Shown: positions 7,163-16,056 of the stretch, piece after piece
Layout: the number at the start of each line of letters is the position of its first letter
Numbering within the stretch: position 1 is the stretch's first letter
Source: Deltaproteobacteria bacterium
GTDB lineage: Bacteria; Desulfobacterota; Desulfobacteria; C00003060; C00003106
DNA: 19,020 nucleotides
Assembly: GCA_019314005.1 (NCBI GenBank)
Contig: JAFDAE010000011.1
Location: 1-19,020 of the forward strand
Direction: 5' to 3'
Notes under the pieces: generated by a model
Database searches by the model: none
The model's input: only the letters and a program-made list of their open reading frames with translations
What the model was told of the DNA's origin: nothing
Position numbers and translations under genes: made by a program

Positions 7163-7507
7163 ATGAGAATACGAAAAAGACCACCTACGCATCCGGGGAG
7201 CATATTAAAAAGTCATTATCTGGAGCCGTTATCTATTACATTAACGGACCTTGCCAAGATCCTCGGTGTATCGCGAAAGACCGTATCCAAAATTGTGAAT
7301 GGACATACCTCGATAAGTTCCGATATGGCATTGCGCTTATCACGCGCTTTTGATACGAGCCCGGAGCTTTGGTTAAACATGCAGAACAACTATGATCTAT
7401 GGCATGCGGTTCACGATTCTAAAGAGTGGGAGAGAGTTCAACCTATAGGAATACCCGGGCGCGGGTCCCGTGCGGGCACCAAAGGCTCTTGGACACAGTC
7501 GGTTTGA
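7163..7507 (+). CDS. higA: HigA-type antitoxin, HTH (Xre family)
   Basis: 114 residues from ATG 7163, which has a good Shine-Dalgarno (GAGAAGG, 7 nt upstream); a GTG at 7157 would be too close to it. The start RKRPPTHPGSILKSHYLEPL is the classic HigA/VapI opening. The helix-turn-helix spans LTDLAKILGVSRKTVSKIVNG (about residues 27-47), followed by ISSDMALRLSRAFDTSPELWLNMQNNYDLW. It binds HigB and represses the shared promoter. The last 20 or so residues (after about residue 95) are a Gly/Arg/Ser-rich tail encoded by GC-rich DNA, unlike typical HigA. The end of the gene may have been rewritten by a frameshift or junction. Confidence 0.92.
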   Translation: MRIRKRPPTHPGSILKSHYLEPLSITLTDLAKILGVSRKTVSKIVNGHTSISSDMALRLSRAFDTSPELWLNMQNNYDLWHAVHDSKEWERVQPIGIPGRGSRAGTKGSWTQSV

Positions 7508-7538
7508 TGCCCCCGCGAGCAAGAGGATTTGAACTCTC

Positions 7539-10500
7539 CTAAAGCCTATTCTCATGAAACCGTTTTACCTGGTACATAAATGCCTCCAGGCGGGTCATGG
7601 TATTGGTTTGTGCCTGGCCGTCGTAGGCCATATTCAGGAAGGGGATGTTGTCGTGCTCTTCCCTGCATCGTTTTAACAACGCGTTTGCGATAGTGCCGGG
7701 CATGCACGTAAATGGCATGATGTTGAGAATTCCCGCAGCCCCCTTTTGTATGAAGTCGATCGTCTTTCCAACACTTAAGACCGCTTCCCCCCTGAAGGCA
7801 TAGTGCAGATATGGCCGCGCGTTCAGGATGATCTTTAGTATCTCCGGATCCTTGGGATAATGTTTGTCCCCCATGAACGCGGCGCCAAGGCGGTGTTCGT
7901 CTCTTTTTTGGATACGGTCCGTCCAGAGAGTGGTTAAAAATGTTTTTAGGCGACGGTGCTTCAGGCTTCGGTCCATGGCGATAAAGTTGATATAAAGGAG
8001 CCATTCGGCAATAGGAGGCATCCATACCTCTCCTCCCAAGGATTCTATTTTCCTCACAACATCTTCATTGGCAAAACGATTCGCGCGGGTATAGATCTCC
8101 CCCACAAGTCCAACAACCGGTTTATTCGGAGTCCCGTTTGTTGAAATGCTTCCAAAGGCAGTTCGTGCCCTGATTAATGATTGTGTCAGAGAACCCCTTT
8201 TCGCTATGGTGGTATTCACTTCTTTGAGGCCACGTTGATAGATATGATCTGTTTCGCCGGGCGTAGTTTCATAGGGACGGTATTTTCTCAACGCCTTTTC
8301 TAAGAAGTCAGTGGCGACAACCCCTTGCCAGACAAGTCGCGCAAAATCTTTGTCAACCATGCCGAGTTCTTTGTAGAGTACCTCACTTTGAGTGGGGGCG
8401 TAGATCGGTACCTGGGGGTATCCGAGTTCGTTCAGCACGAGCCGATGGAACCGATGATACTGGCCGAACCGGCAGGGGCCAGTGCCTGAGGGCATGAAAA
8501 AGGCGGACCGATCTGGATCAAAGTCCGGCCGGTTTAAGCGCTTTGCCATATCTCCCGTTGTCAAGATACACGGATAACATTCCTTTCCGGAGGTGAGCTT
8601 ATGTCCAAGACGGAGCGACTCATCATCAGATTCCGGGAGGACCTCGGATTCAATTCCACAAGCCTTGAAGGCCGCTGCAATGGAAAAGGCCTGATCCGAC
8701 ATGGCAGGGATGAACACCTTGCGCGTGCCGGTCTTTTTAGCGCCCAGCGGTACGACATGGGCCGTGGACTCTGATGCGGGTGTATAGTGTTTCAAGCTGT
8801 CCAGGAACGCCTCAAGGCGGGTTATGGCGCCTGCATCAGCGCTGTGTTCGTCGATTTCTATTTCTAAGTATGGTTTCCCCTTTAGGGCGTTTCTGAAAAA
8901 ATGAGCAATAAAGGAGTCCGGCCCGCACCCGAAGTTGGTGATGTAGATAGCAAATAGGCGCCGGTCTTTCCTGATCAATTCCGCGGCGCTCATAATCTTT
9001 TGACCGAATTTCCAATAATGGCTCTTTACGTCCAATGAGCTTTGGATTGCATCAAGTGGGAGAAAGTCCATGGGAATGGCCAGGGTATCGAGGTCTCTGA
9101 GTTTTTTGGGGAGATTGAGGTTAATCCCCGGGTCGTACCCGTTGTAAGGCCTGCTTACTACTATCATTGCCTTTTCATCCGGCTTCAGCCCGGAAAGGAT
9201 CTCTTGTCCGCGGTGCCTGATCCTGAGATAGAACCGTTCTTGTGCTGCTTCGGCCTGTTCCGTGGCCCTGGAGATCTCCTTGGAATGGATACCGAGCACA
9301 TCTCCGAGCCGTTTGAGTCCGCGCAGAAGGGATCCGTAACCACGCCCAAAATAGAGGACAGGCTGAATGAGGTGTACGCCCAATTCCTTGAAATTAATAG
9401 CAGAGTGTACCATATAAGGAAGGGTTTGCGCGTAAGGGCACAGATAGCTGAACTGAAAATCCGGGGATTGTTTTTTCAGATCAACAATATGGGGGAGAAA
9501 GATCGTATCGATTCCTTTGTCGATCAGATCAAGGATGTGACCATGTGCCACTTTGATCGGGAAACAGGTCTCAGCCACCATCCGCTCCACGCCTTTTCCG
9601 ATAAGCCTCTTGTTGGTCTGCTCGGAGATGACGACGGTATATCCCAAAGACTCGAAAAAGGTGACCCAAAACGGCATCAGTTCCAGAAAAAACATTGTTC
9701 GAGGGATCCCTATGGTTCCTCGCTTTCCTGTACGTGATGTTTCCAAAAATGGTGTCTCAAGTAGCCATTGTTCCCGTTCCTTGAAAAGGTCCGGTATCTC
9801 ATCACCTCTGGTCTTTTTCTCCCCAACTTCGTACCGCTCACATCGGCTCCCGTAAAAAAAAGGCTTGCTCCCCGCGACCGTGACCTTCCGTATTTCACAC
9901 CTGTTAGGGCAATGCCCGCACTCAAACGATTTTATAGTATACCCGGATTGGCTCAGTTCAAACCCTTTGAACGTGCTCTCTTTCCAGTCCCGTTCTTTCA
10001 TGGCAAGGAGAGCGGCCCCGATGGCGCCGGTTACATCGCAATCTTCGGGAACGGTAATTGGTTTCCCAGTGACCTTTTCAAAGGCGGCCACGATGCCTTG
10101 ATTTTGAGCGGTAGCCCCTTGATAAAATATCCGTTTTCCGACCCGTCGATCTTCCACTACCCGGTTGAGGTAATTTTCCACGATCGAATAGCTGAGACCG
10201 GCTATAAGGTCCTTTTTTTCGCATCCCTGTTGTTGATGGTGAACCAGGTCTGATTCCATAAAGACAGTACATCGTTCACCAAGGCGGACCGGATGCTTTG
10301 AGGAAAGGGCCAGAGCTCCGAATTCTTTTTTAATAGAAATCCCCAGCTTTTCAGCCTGCTCTTCAAGGAAGGAACCGGTCCCTGCCGCGCAGACCTTGTT
10401 CATCATAAAGTCTACTATTACGCCGTTATCAAGGCTGATATATTTGGAATCCTGACCTCCTATTTCAAAGATTGTGTCTACCTCGGGATCTATGTCTGCC

Positions 10501-11762
10501 GCTGCGGTTGCCTGGGCGGTAATCTCGTTCCTTACGATGTCCGCTCCTATAAAATCGCCGGTCAAGTACCTTCCCGATCCCGTGGTGGCAGCTCCCAATA
10601 CATGTACGCGGTTTGCCCACTGTTTGCCGATGATCGACAGCCCTTGCTTTACCGCATCCAGGGGGCGACCGGCGGTCATTAGATAGGCCTTTGCCACCAG
10701 GTTCTTGTGCGTATCTATCAGCACGACATTGGTGCTGATGGAACCAACATCTACTCCAAGGTATACATCGAGCCGGGAGTCGATGGAAGTCATGGAAGTT
10801 GTATCTATTCTATTCTGATTCCCATACTTCGATCTTTTTTCTATCGACAGGGGCGGCAGACGTTTTGCTTCTGAGGTATGGCCGGCAAGACACTCTTTCA
10901 GACGTTCGATGCCTTTAAACGGCTTCCAACTCTCTTTGTGTTCTATCGTTATGAGTGCGGCCCCGATGGCGCCCATTGAAAAGAAATGGCCTGGTATGAT
11001 CAGCTCGCCCGGAGAGAGCTTCAGGATTGACTCAAATGCCTTGCGGACCCCAAGGTTGGCCGCCACGCCACCCTGGAAAGATACAGGGGGCTGGAATTTT
11101 TTTCCTTTCCCGATGTTGCTTTTGAGATTTCGAGCCATAGCAAAACAAAGGCCGGCAATGATGTCAAAATCCGGTGTAGCCTCTTGCTGGAGATGGATCA
11201 TGTCGGTCTTTGCAAAGACACTGCAGCGTCCGGCAAGCCGTGGGGGTGTTTCGGATTTGAGGGCCAGGGAGCTGAACTCTTCTATGGAATATCCGAGCCT
11301 ATGGGCCTGCTGGTCCAAAAATGAACCCGTGCCGGCCGCGCACATTGTGTTCATGGCAAAGTCATGTATTGCGAGTTCGTCGCCATCCTCCTGTCTTACC
11401 AATATCAATTTGGCGTCTTCGCCCCCCATCTCAATGATTGTCCTTACTTCCGGGTGGCATTGTTCGACCGCTTTGGCCTGGGCAATAATTTCGTTGATAA
11501 AAATTGCGTCCAATTGCCGGGCAACGAAGGCTCCCCCTGTGCCGGTAATGGAGCATGAAAGGATATTTTTGGCGGGTACGGTTGAAAGAAGTTCGGAAAG
11601 AACCTTGACGGTCGCCTTGAGCGGTTCCCCCTTGGTTCGGGTATAATTATCGAAGATTACATGCTTTTTTGAATCAAGGAGGACAGTGTTGACGCTGACA
11701 GAGCCTATGTCTATTCCGAGGTGTAATGGAGTCTCGTGTAAAGTGGACGTTCCCTTTTTCAT
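7539..11762 (-). CDS. Large 2-hydroxyacyl-CoA dehydratase activase-like protein (two BadF/HgdC ATPase domains)
   Basis: 1407 residues. I chose ATG 11762 (MKKGTSTLHE) over the longer TTG frame at 11786 because GGGAGAG lies 5 nt before it. Two ASKHA-type domains are in tandem. Domain 1 has LGIDIGSVSVNT, TGTGG, EMGGEDAK and MCAAGTGSFLDQQA. Domain 2 has VYLGVDVGSISTN, TTGSGRYL, EIGGQDSK and VCAAGTGSFLEEQA. The Cys before AAGTGSF is the [4Fe-4S] ligand in HgdC/BadF activases, and both domains keep it. A Cys-rich stretch follows (CGHCPNRCEIRKV...SRCERY). Next come an IGIPRTMFFLELMPFW segment (DUF2229-like) and a long C-terminal part with similarity in style to dehydratase subunits (GILNIMPFTCMPGTI). 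Activases use ATP to inject electrons into 2-hydroxyacyl-CoA dehydratases or benzoyl-CoA reductases. No dehydratase is adjacent, and the job of this long fused type is not established. Confidence 0.92.
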   Translation of the reverse strand: MKKGTSTLHETPLHLGIDIGSVSVNTVLLDSKKHVIFDNYTRTKGEPLKATVKVLSELLSTVPAKNILSCSITGTGGAFVARQLDAIFINEIIAQAKAVEQCHPEVRTIIEMGGEDAKLILVRQEDGDELAIHDFAMNTMCAAGTGSFLDQQAHRLGYSIEEFSSLALKSETPPRLAGRCSVFAKTDMIHLQQEATPDFDIIAGLCFAMARNLKSNIGKGKKFQPPVSFQGGVAANLGVRKAFESILKLSPGELIIPGHFFSMGAIGAALITIEHKESWKPFKGIERLKECLAGHTSEAKRLPPLSIEKRSKYGNQNRIDTTSMTSIDSRLDVYLGVDVGSISTNVVLIDTHKNLVAKAYLMTAGRPLDAVKQGLSIIGKQWANRVHVLGAATTGSGRYLTGDFIGADIVRNEITAQATAAADIDPEVDTIFEIGGQDSKYISLDNGVIVDFMMNKVCAAGTGSFLEEQAEKLGISIKKEFGALALSSKHPVRLGERCTVFMESDLVHHQQQGCEKKDLIAGLSYSIVENYLNRVVEDRRVGKRIFYQGATAQNQGIVAAFEKVTGKPITVPEDCDVTGAIGAALLAMKERDWKESTFKGFELSQSGYTIKSFECGHCPNRCEIRKVTVAGSKPFFYGSRCERYEVGEKKTRGDEIPDLFKEREQWLLETPFLETSRTGKRGTIGIPRTMFFLELMPFWVTFFESLGYTVVISEQTNKRLIGKGVERMVAETCFPIKVAHGHILDLIDKGIDTIFLPHIVDLKKQSPDFQFSYLCPYAQTLPYMVHSAINFKELGVHLIQPVLYFGRGYGSLLRGLKRLGDVLGIHSKEISRATEQAEAAQERFYLRIRHRGQEILSGLKPDEKAMIVVSRPYNGYDPGINLNLPKKLRDLDTLAIPMDFLPLDAIQSSLDVKSHYWKFGQKIMSAAELIRKDRRLFAIYITNFGCGPDSFIAHFFRNALKGKPYLEIEIDEHSADAGAITRLEAFLDSLKHYTPASESTAHVVPLGAKKTGTRKVFIPAMSDQAFSIAAAFKACGIESEVLPESDDESLRLGHKLTSGKECYPCILTTGDMAKRLNRPDFDPDRSAFFMPSGTGPCRFGQYHRFHRLVLNELGYPQVPIYAPTQSEVLYKELGMVDKDFARLVWQGVVATDFLEKALRKYRPYETTPGETDHIYQRGLKEVNTTIAKRGSLTQSLIRARTAFGSISTNGTPNKPVVGLVGEIYTRANRFANEDVVRKIESLGGEVWMPPIAEWLLYINFIAMDRSLKHRRLKTFLTTLWTDRIQKRDEHRLGAAFMGDKHYPKDPEILKIILNARPYLHYAFRGEAVLSVGKTIDFIQKGAAGILNIMPFTCMPGTIANALLKRCREEHDNIPFLNMAYDGQAQTNTMTRLEAFMYQVKRFHENRL

Positions 11763-11828
11763 GGATACTCTCCCACAACTATCCAAAAGAATTCTTCAAT
11801 TCTATTATGACTGACATTCCTTAAGCTT

Positions 11829-11857
11829 ATGCTACCGAATTGAAAAATGTTGGTCAA
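11829..11857 (-). promoter_or_regulatory. Probable promoter of the large activase gene
   Basis: On the minus strand: TTGACC (complement of 11852-11857), an exact 17-nt spacer, TAGCAT (complement of 11829-11834). The predicted start lies near 11822, giving a leader of about 60 nt. Consensus match only. Confidence 0.45.
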
Positions 11858-11929
11858 GCTATTTTCCATATTCGAGACCCTTGACTCTGTTTTTCCCTTC
11901 TGATACCTTTCGCATTATACATTATAATA

Positions 11930-11985
11930 GGTGTTAGGTGTTAGGTGTTAGGTGTTAGGTGTTAGGTGTTGGGTGTTAGGTGTCA
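11930..11985 (+). repeat. Heptamer tandem array (GGTGTTA x8) upstream of phoH
   Basis: Eight head-to-tail copies of GGTGTTA. Copies 1-5 and 7 are perfect, copy 6 is GGTGTTG and copy 8 is GGTGTCA. A TATAAT (11923-11928) abuts the left end, so a transcript may begin inside the array. The array ends 6 nt before the GGGAG that would serve as phoH ribosome-binding site. Regular GG pairs every 7 nt on the coding strand could allow a two-layer G-quadruplex. Such arrays gain and lose units easily. Confidence 0.9.
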
Positions 11986-12001
11986 GGGATCGGGAGTCAG
12001 T

Positions 12002-12997
12002 TTGGTAGAAAATGCGGAAAATAATGTAGTTAAGATTAGCTTTGACGACAATATGTTGGTTCGCACCCTTTTTGGAGAGCACAACAAGCACCTTCGCATT
12101 ATTGAACAGGCTGTAGGCGCTAAGATTCATACAAGAGGGACCGATATAGAGATCCAAGGGGATCAGGTTATGGTTGCATTAGCCCAGAAAATCCTTAAGG
12201 AACTCTATGGACTTCTCGTAGAAGGATATCCCATTTATCCGACCGATATCGATTTTGCGGTTCGTATCTTAAGCGCCAACGACCGGACTAAATTAAAGGA
12301 CATATTTTTGGATACGGTCTATATCCCTTCCAAAAAAAGACCGATTACTCCAAAGAGTCTGACCCAAAAAGAGTATATCGATGCTATCCGTGCTTTTGAT
12401 ATCGTGTTTGGTATCGGTCCTGCCGGTACGGGGAAGACGTACCTGGCAATGGCGATGGCTGTATCTTGTCTGACCCAGGAAAAGGTGAGTCGAATTATTT
12501 TGGTTCGTCCCGCGGTGGAAGCGGGTGAGAGTCTTGGATTCTTGCCCGGGGATATGTATGAGAAGGTGAATCCATACCTGAGACCTCTGTACGATGCACT
12601 CCACGACATGATGCGTTTTGAGAAGGCAAGCCGTTTAATGCAACAGGGGGTGATTGAAGTGGCTCCCCTTGCATTTATGCGGGGCCGTACTTTGAATAAC
12701 GCTTTTATTATTCTGGATGAGGCCCAGAACACCACTTCAGAGCAGATGAAGATGTTCTTGACACGTTTGGGGTTTGGATCCAAGGCGGTTATTACCGGTG
12801 ATATTACTCAAATAGATCTTTCTAGTGGAACAACTTCAGGACTTGTTGAGGCAAAGGATATCTTGCAAGGAGTTAAAAAGATATCTTTCATAAATTTTTC
12901 AAAGAGAGATGTAGTTCGGCACAAGTTGGTCCGAGATATTATAAAGGCCTATGAAGACCTGGAGATAAGGAAAGAGCGATTGAGGAGTAAAGGTTAA
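12002..12997 (+). CDS. phoH: PhoH-like ATPase
   Basis: 331 residues from TTG 12002, chosen because GGGAG lies 5 nt upstream. The longer frame from 11966 would read through the heptamer array, and an ATG at 12051 would cut conserved sequence (ISFDDNMLVRTLFGEHN). A small KH-like N-terminal part (LRIIEQAVGAKIHTRGTDIEI) precedes the PhoH ATPase core. The core has Walker A GPAGTGKT (around residue 138), ILVRPAVEAGESLGFLPGDM, FIILDEAQN (Walker B) and FLTRLGFGSKAVITGDITQIDL. PhoH proteins are NTPases linked to RNA metabolism and are very often encoded beside ybeY. Its stop overlaps the next start by one base (TAATG). Confidence 0.95.
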   Translation: MVENAENNVVKISFDDNMLVRTLFGEHNKHLRIIEQAVGAKIHTRGTDIEIQGDQVMVALAQKILKELYGLLVEGYPIYPTDIDFAVRILSANDRTKLKDIFLDTVYIPSKKRPITPKSLTQKEYIDAIRAFDIVFGIGPAGTGKTYLAMAMAVSCLTQEKVSRIILVRPAVEAGESLGFLPGDMYEKVNPYLRPLYDALHDMMRFEKASRLMQQGVIEVAPLAFMRGRTLNNAFIILDEAQNTTSEQMKMFLTRLGFGSKAVITGDITQIDLSSGTTSGLVEAKDILQGVKKISFINFSKRDVVRHKLVRDIIKAYEDLEIRKERLRSKG

Positions 12998-15411
12998 TGG
13001 GGGACGATAAAACAAAAAAGGAAGGAAAGACTATCGACTTGAGGTCTTTCTCAAAGTCATTAACGGAGAAGCATATCCGATGGCTGTTGCTGATCGGGAT
13101 CAGTGTTCTCATTACATTGCTTCTTTTCCCCAACCTTTTGGTGCCTGTCCATACCTATAAAGTAGGCGATATCGCAGAACGGGATATTAAATCACCAAAG
13201 GACTTTCTTATAAAGGATGAAGCAGCAACTGCGGAAAAACGGCAGGAAGCAGCCCGTTCTGTATTAATGGTGTATGATTTTGACGATAACCTCATAGTTT
13301 ATTTGAGGAATGGTATCAATAACGCTTTTCAACCGCTTCGTGCCCTCTTGGACCAAACACTTCCAAAACAGCCGGCCAAGATTCCATCGGGTACGGGTAA
13401 CAACCAGGTTAGACCAAATATATCTGTTCATGATCAGATATGGGAGCAGAAGGGAATCTGTGAGAAAATCCTTGGAATAGAGGTCAGCGAAGAGACTTAT
13501 ACTCTTCTTGAGAAGAATAAGTTTTCCATGACAGTCGAAAATTCAATCGTAAGGCTCCTTCAGGGTGTTCTCCATGTAGGGGTGATAGCCGAAGGAGGCT
13601 TTCGGGGAGCACAAGACAGGGGAATAACGCTTCGCAGGATTGGATCAAAGGTGGAAACCACTGTCAAGGACGTCAAGAGGTTTTATAGCCTTGATCAGGC
13701 CCGGGAAGTTATAAAAACAACCGCAAGTGTAGATTTAAAAAGATTTAGCCCCTCTCTTCGAACTGTTCTTGTGGGTCTCGCTCAAAGGCTGCTTCAGCCT
13801 AATATAACGTTGAATAAAAACGAAACAGAAGAACGGAAACAAACAGCAATAGAAGAGGTTAACGAGGTCTTTTCCCAGATAAAAAAGGGGGAGATGCTTT
13901 TAAGAGAAGGAGAAAGGGTACAACCTTTTCATATTCTCAAATTAGAAGCATTGAGTTCAGAGGTCGGTCAACAACACCTATTAAGCACGGTTTTTGGGCT
14001 CGTCCTTCTCTTGGGAGTCGTATTAAGAGTGCTGTTTGTAACCCACCTGAAAGGTGAAAAGAGGTTGTTCAAGACCAACAAGGACCTCCTTTTTTTATGC
14101 GTTATGCTTGCGGGATCATTTCTCTTGAGCGAAATTTTTGTTTCGTTGGCAGAGGCGGTAAGACAAAACATTGCCTATTCCATTCATGGGACTTCGCTTT
14201 TTTACGCCGCGCCGGTTGCGGCAGGAGCTATGATTGTCTGCCTGTTCATGGGGATGGAGGTGGCGGTCCCGTTTGCTCTGGTCATGGCATTTTGCGCGGC
14301 ATTTTTGTTCGAAAATCGATTTGAATTTTTTAGTTATTTCCTTTTAAACGGCATGATGGGGGCCTATTGGACAAGAAGCTGCAAAGAACGTGGCGTTCTC
14401 ATAAAGGCCGGTTTAAAAGTAGGGCTGGTAAATGTAGTTATTATTTCAGCCCTGGATATGTACCAAGGGTCCTTTTTTACCTTGCAGCTCCCGCAAGATT
14501 GGCTTTTCGGATTCCTCGGCGGGGTGGTAAGTGGGATCATAACCACTGGAATTACGCCACTGTTGGAGATGGCCTTTGATTACACTACGGATATCAAACT
14601 GTTAGAGCTGGCCAATCTGGACCGTCCTGTGCTGCGTAAACTCACGCTGGAAGCGCCTGGTACATATCACCACTCTGTTATCGTAGGGAATATGGTGGAG
14701 GCCGCAGCAGCATCAATCGGCGCTAATCCGCTATTGGCAAAGGTGATTGGTTATTATCATGATATAGGGAAGATTTCCAAGCCGCTTTATTTTATTGAGA
14801 ATCAGATGGGCTCTGCAAACAGGCACGATAAACTCGCCCCGTCCATGTCGAGCCTTATCCTGATTGCCCATGTAAAGGACGGCGTGGAAATGGCCAAAAA
14901 ATACAGGTTGGGGCAAGCGATTACCGATGCCATTCAACAGCATCATGGGACCAGCCTAATCAGTTTTTTCTATGAAAAGGCGAAGAAGATGAAGGGAGAA
15001 GATGCTGTTACTATTGATGATTTCAGATACACCGGTCCTAAGCCCCAAACAAAGGAGGCAGCGCTGGTTTTGCTGGCAGACGTTGTTGAAGCAGCATCCC
15101 GTAGCCTTGAGAACCCCACACCATCCCGGATTAAGGGGATGCTCCAAAAAATGATCAACAAGGTTTTTTTAGATGGTCAGTTGGATGACTGTGAACTTAC
15201 CCTAAAAGATCTTCACGAAATCGCTAAGAGCTTTAACAAAACACTGACCGGAATTTATCACCATCGTGTGGAATATCCAGGGACACAGACCGGTGGCGGA
15301 AAGAGACAAAATGGAGATTCTGATAGACAACAGGCAAAATCTGTACCCGATAAACAAAGAGAGGATAAGGAAGAAGACGGAGAGTATCTTAAACGCCTTG
15401 GAATGTCCTGA
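12997..15411 (+). CDS. pgpH: PgpH/YqfF-type membrane HD-domain phosphodiesterase (c-di-AMP)
   Basis: 804 residues. The order is: one N-terminal membrane span (about residues 28-45); an extracytoplasmic 7TMR-HDED domain of about 280 residues opening HTYKVGDIAERDIKSPKDF; a multi-span membrane block (about 330-520); and a cytoplasmic HD domain. The HD domain shows TYHHSVIVGNMVEAAA and the metal-binding YYHDIGKISKP (His-Asp near residues 588-589), then QQHHGTSLISFFY. This layout is that of PgpH/YqfF, shown in Listeria to hydrolyse cyclic di-AMP. Its start overlaps the phoH stop, and ybeY starts inside its 3' end. The C-terminal 30 residues are very polar (Gln, Lys, Glu, Asp), and this stretch doubles as the beginning of ybeY in another frame. 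Confidence 0.92.
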   Translation: MGDDKTKKEGKTIDLRSFSKSLTEKHIRWLLLIGISVLITLLLFPNLLVPVHTYKVGDIAERDIKSPKDFLIKDEAATAEKRQEAARSVLMVYDFDDNLIVYLRNGINNAFQPLRALLDQTLPKQPAKIPSGTGNNQVRPNISVHDQIWEQKGICEKILGIEVSEETYTLLEKNKFSMTVENSIVRLLQGVLHVGVIAEGGFRGAQDRGITLRRIGSKVETTVKDVKRFYSLDQAREVIKTTASVDLKRFSPSLRTVLVGLAQRLLQPNITLNKNETEERKQTAIEEVNEVFSQIKKGEMLLREGERVQPFHILKLEALSSEVGQQHLLSTVFGLVLLLGVVLRVLFVTHLKGEKRLFKTNKDLLFLCVMLAGSFLLSEIFVSLAEAVRQNIAYSIHGTSLFYAAPVAAGAMIVCLFMGMEVAVPFALVMAFCAAFLFENRFEFFSYFLLNGMMGAYWTRSCKERGVLIKAGLKVGLVNVVIISALDMYQGSFFTLQLPQDWLFGFLGGVVSGIITTGITPLLEMAFDYTTDIKLLELANLDRPVLRKLTLEAPGTYHHSVIVGNMVEAAAASIGANPLLAKVIGYYHDIGKISKPLYFIENQMGSANRHDKLAPSMSSLILIAHVKDGVEMAKKYRLGQAITDAIQQHHGTSLISFFYEKAKKMKGEDAVTIDDFRYTGPKPQTKEAALVLLADVVEAASRSLENPTPSRIKGMLQKMINKVFLDGQLDDCELTLKDLHEIAKSFNKTLTGIYHHRVEYPGTQTGGGKRQNGDSDRQQAKSVPDKQREDKEEDGEYLKRLGMS

Positions 15412-15742
15412 TGGAGAACTGTCGATTTTATTGGTAGACGACTCCCGTATAGCGGAGTTGAATAAAGATTATCTTGGAAGGTCGGGCCCTACTAATGTGA
15501 TTGCCTTTCCAATGCAGGAGGGACAATTTGACAATATCAATCCGTATCTTCTCGGAGATGTGGTTATATCTATGGAAACCGCAGACAGAGAGGGCAAGAT
15601 CGGCGGGATTACTACCGAAGAACGATTTAATGAACTTTTGATACATGGTATCTTGCATCTTTTCGGTTTTGATCATGAAGGGACGTCTGAGGAAGCTGAA
15701 AGGATGGAGGCAAAGGAAAGAGAGTTAAAGAAATTATTATGA
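15311..15742 (+). CDS. ybeY: Endoribonuclease / rRNA maturation factor YbeY
   Basis: 143 residues from ATG 15311 (MEILIDNRQN), which fits the usual YbeY length and N-terminus. A GTG at 15266 in the same frame would add 15 unrelated residues. GGAAAGAG lies a few bases upstream. The metal-binding signature HGILHLFGFDHE is intact, with His112, His116 and His122. TNVIAFPM and YLLGDVVIS are also conserved. YbeY takes part in 16S rRNA 3'-end maturation and ribosome quality control. The gene begins 101 nt inside the 3' end of pgpH in a different frame, so the operon is compressed and likely translationally coupled. Confidence 0.95.
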   Translation: MEILIDNRQNLYPINKERIRKKTESILNALECPDGELSILLVDDSRIAELNKDYLGRSGPTNVIAFPMQEGQFDNINPYLLGDVVISMETADREGKIGGITTEERFNELLIHGILHLFGFDHEGTSEEAERMEAKERELKKLL

Positions 15743-15796
15743 ACTACAGAGCTTAAGAAAAGATCTTGGTTTTTGGATATGATATACGGCATAAGT

Positions 15797-15976
15797 AAAT
15801 CCGAAATTCGAAACACGAAATCCGAAACAAATTCAAATGACCAAAATTCAAAATCCGAAACATTATGATTTGGAATCATTATACTCTTAACTCGCAAGGA
15901 ATAGAGTGCTGAGTGAGACTTTTACTGTTTTGAAAATTTGATATTTGAATTTCGGATTTGTTTCGGATTTCGATAT
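15797..15976. repeat. Inverted CGAAATCCGAAAC-type repeat in the ybeY-pdxJ gap
   Basis: The 314-nt gap 15743-16056 holds no gene. It contains a 17-nt perfect inverted repeat, CGAAATCCGAAACAAAT at 15816-15832 and its complement at 15956-15972. Around it are degenerate AATTCGAAA / AAATTCAAA motifs on both sides. The middle (about 15860-15925) is not repetitive. The form is that of a decayed palindromic intergenic element. A TATAAT at 16015-16020 may belong to a pdxJ promoter, but no matching -35 box is clear. Confidence 0.7.
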
Positions 15977-16056
15977 TGAGTCTTTATGTTATCCTACGCA
16001 CTTTTTCTCAAAACTATAATGTATGAGCTATGAACTAATTTTCCGGAGGAATACCT

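Noticed and set aside
7519..7540. tRNA 3'-end-like motif (complement reads GTTCAAATC flanked by short arms)
   Set aside because: The T-arm pairs only if the loop is 8 nt. With normal tRNA spacing only one of five pairs is Watson-Crick, and no other arms are found.
10909..11646. 245-codon open frame on the plus strand
   Set aside because: Antisense to the intact double-activase gene, whose motifs are clear. The frame's protein shows no family features. The same holds for 9042-9737.
11966..12001. phoH start at GTG 11966
   Set aside because: It would translate the heptamer array; TTG 12002 has the ribosome-binding site and leads straight into conserved sequence.
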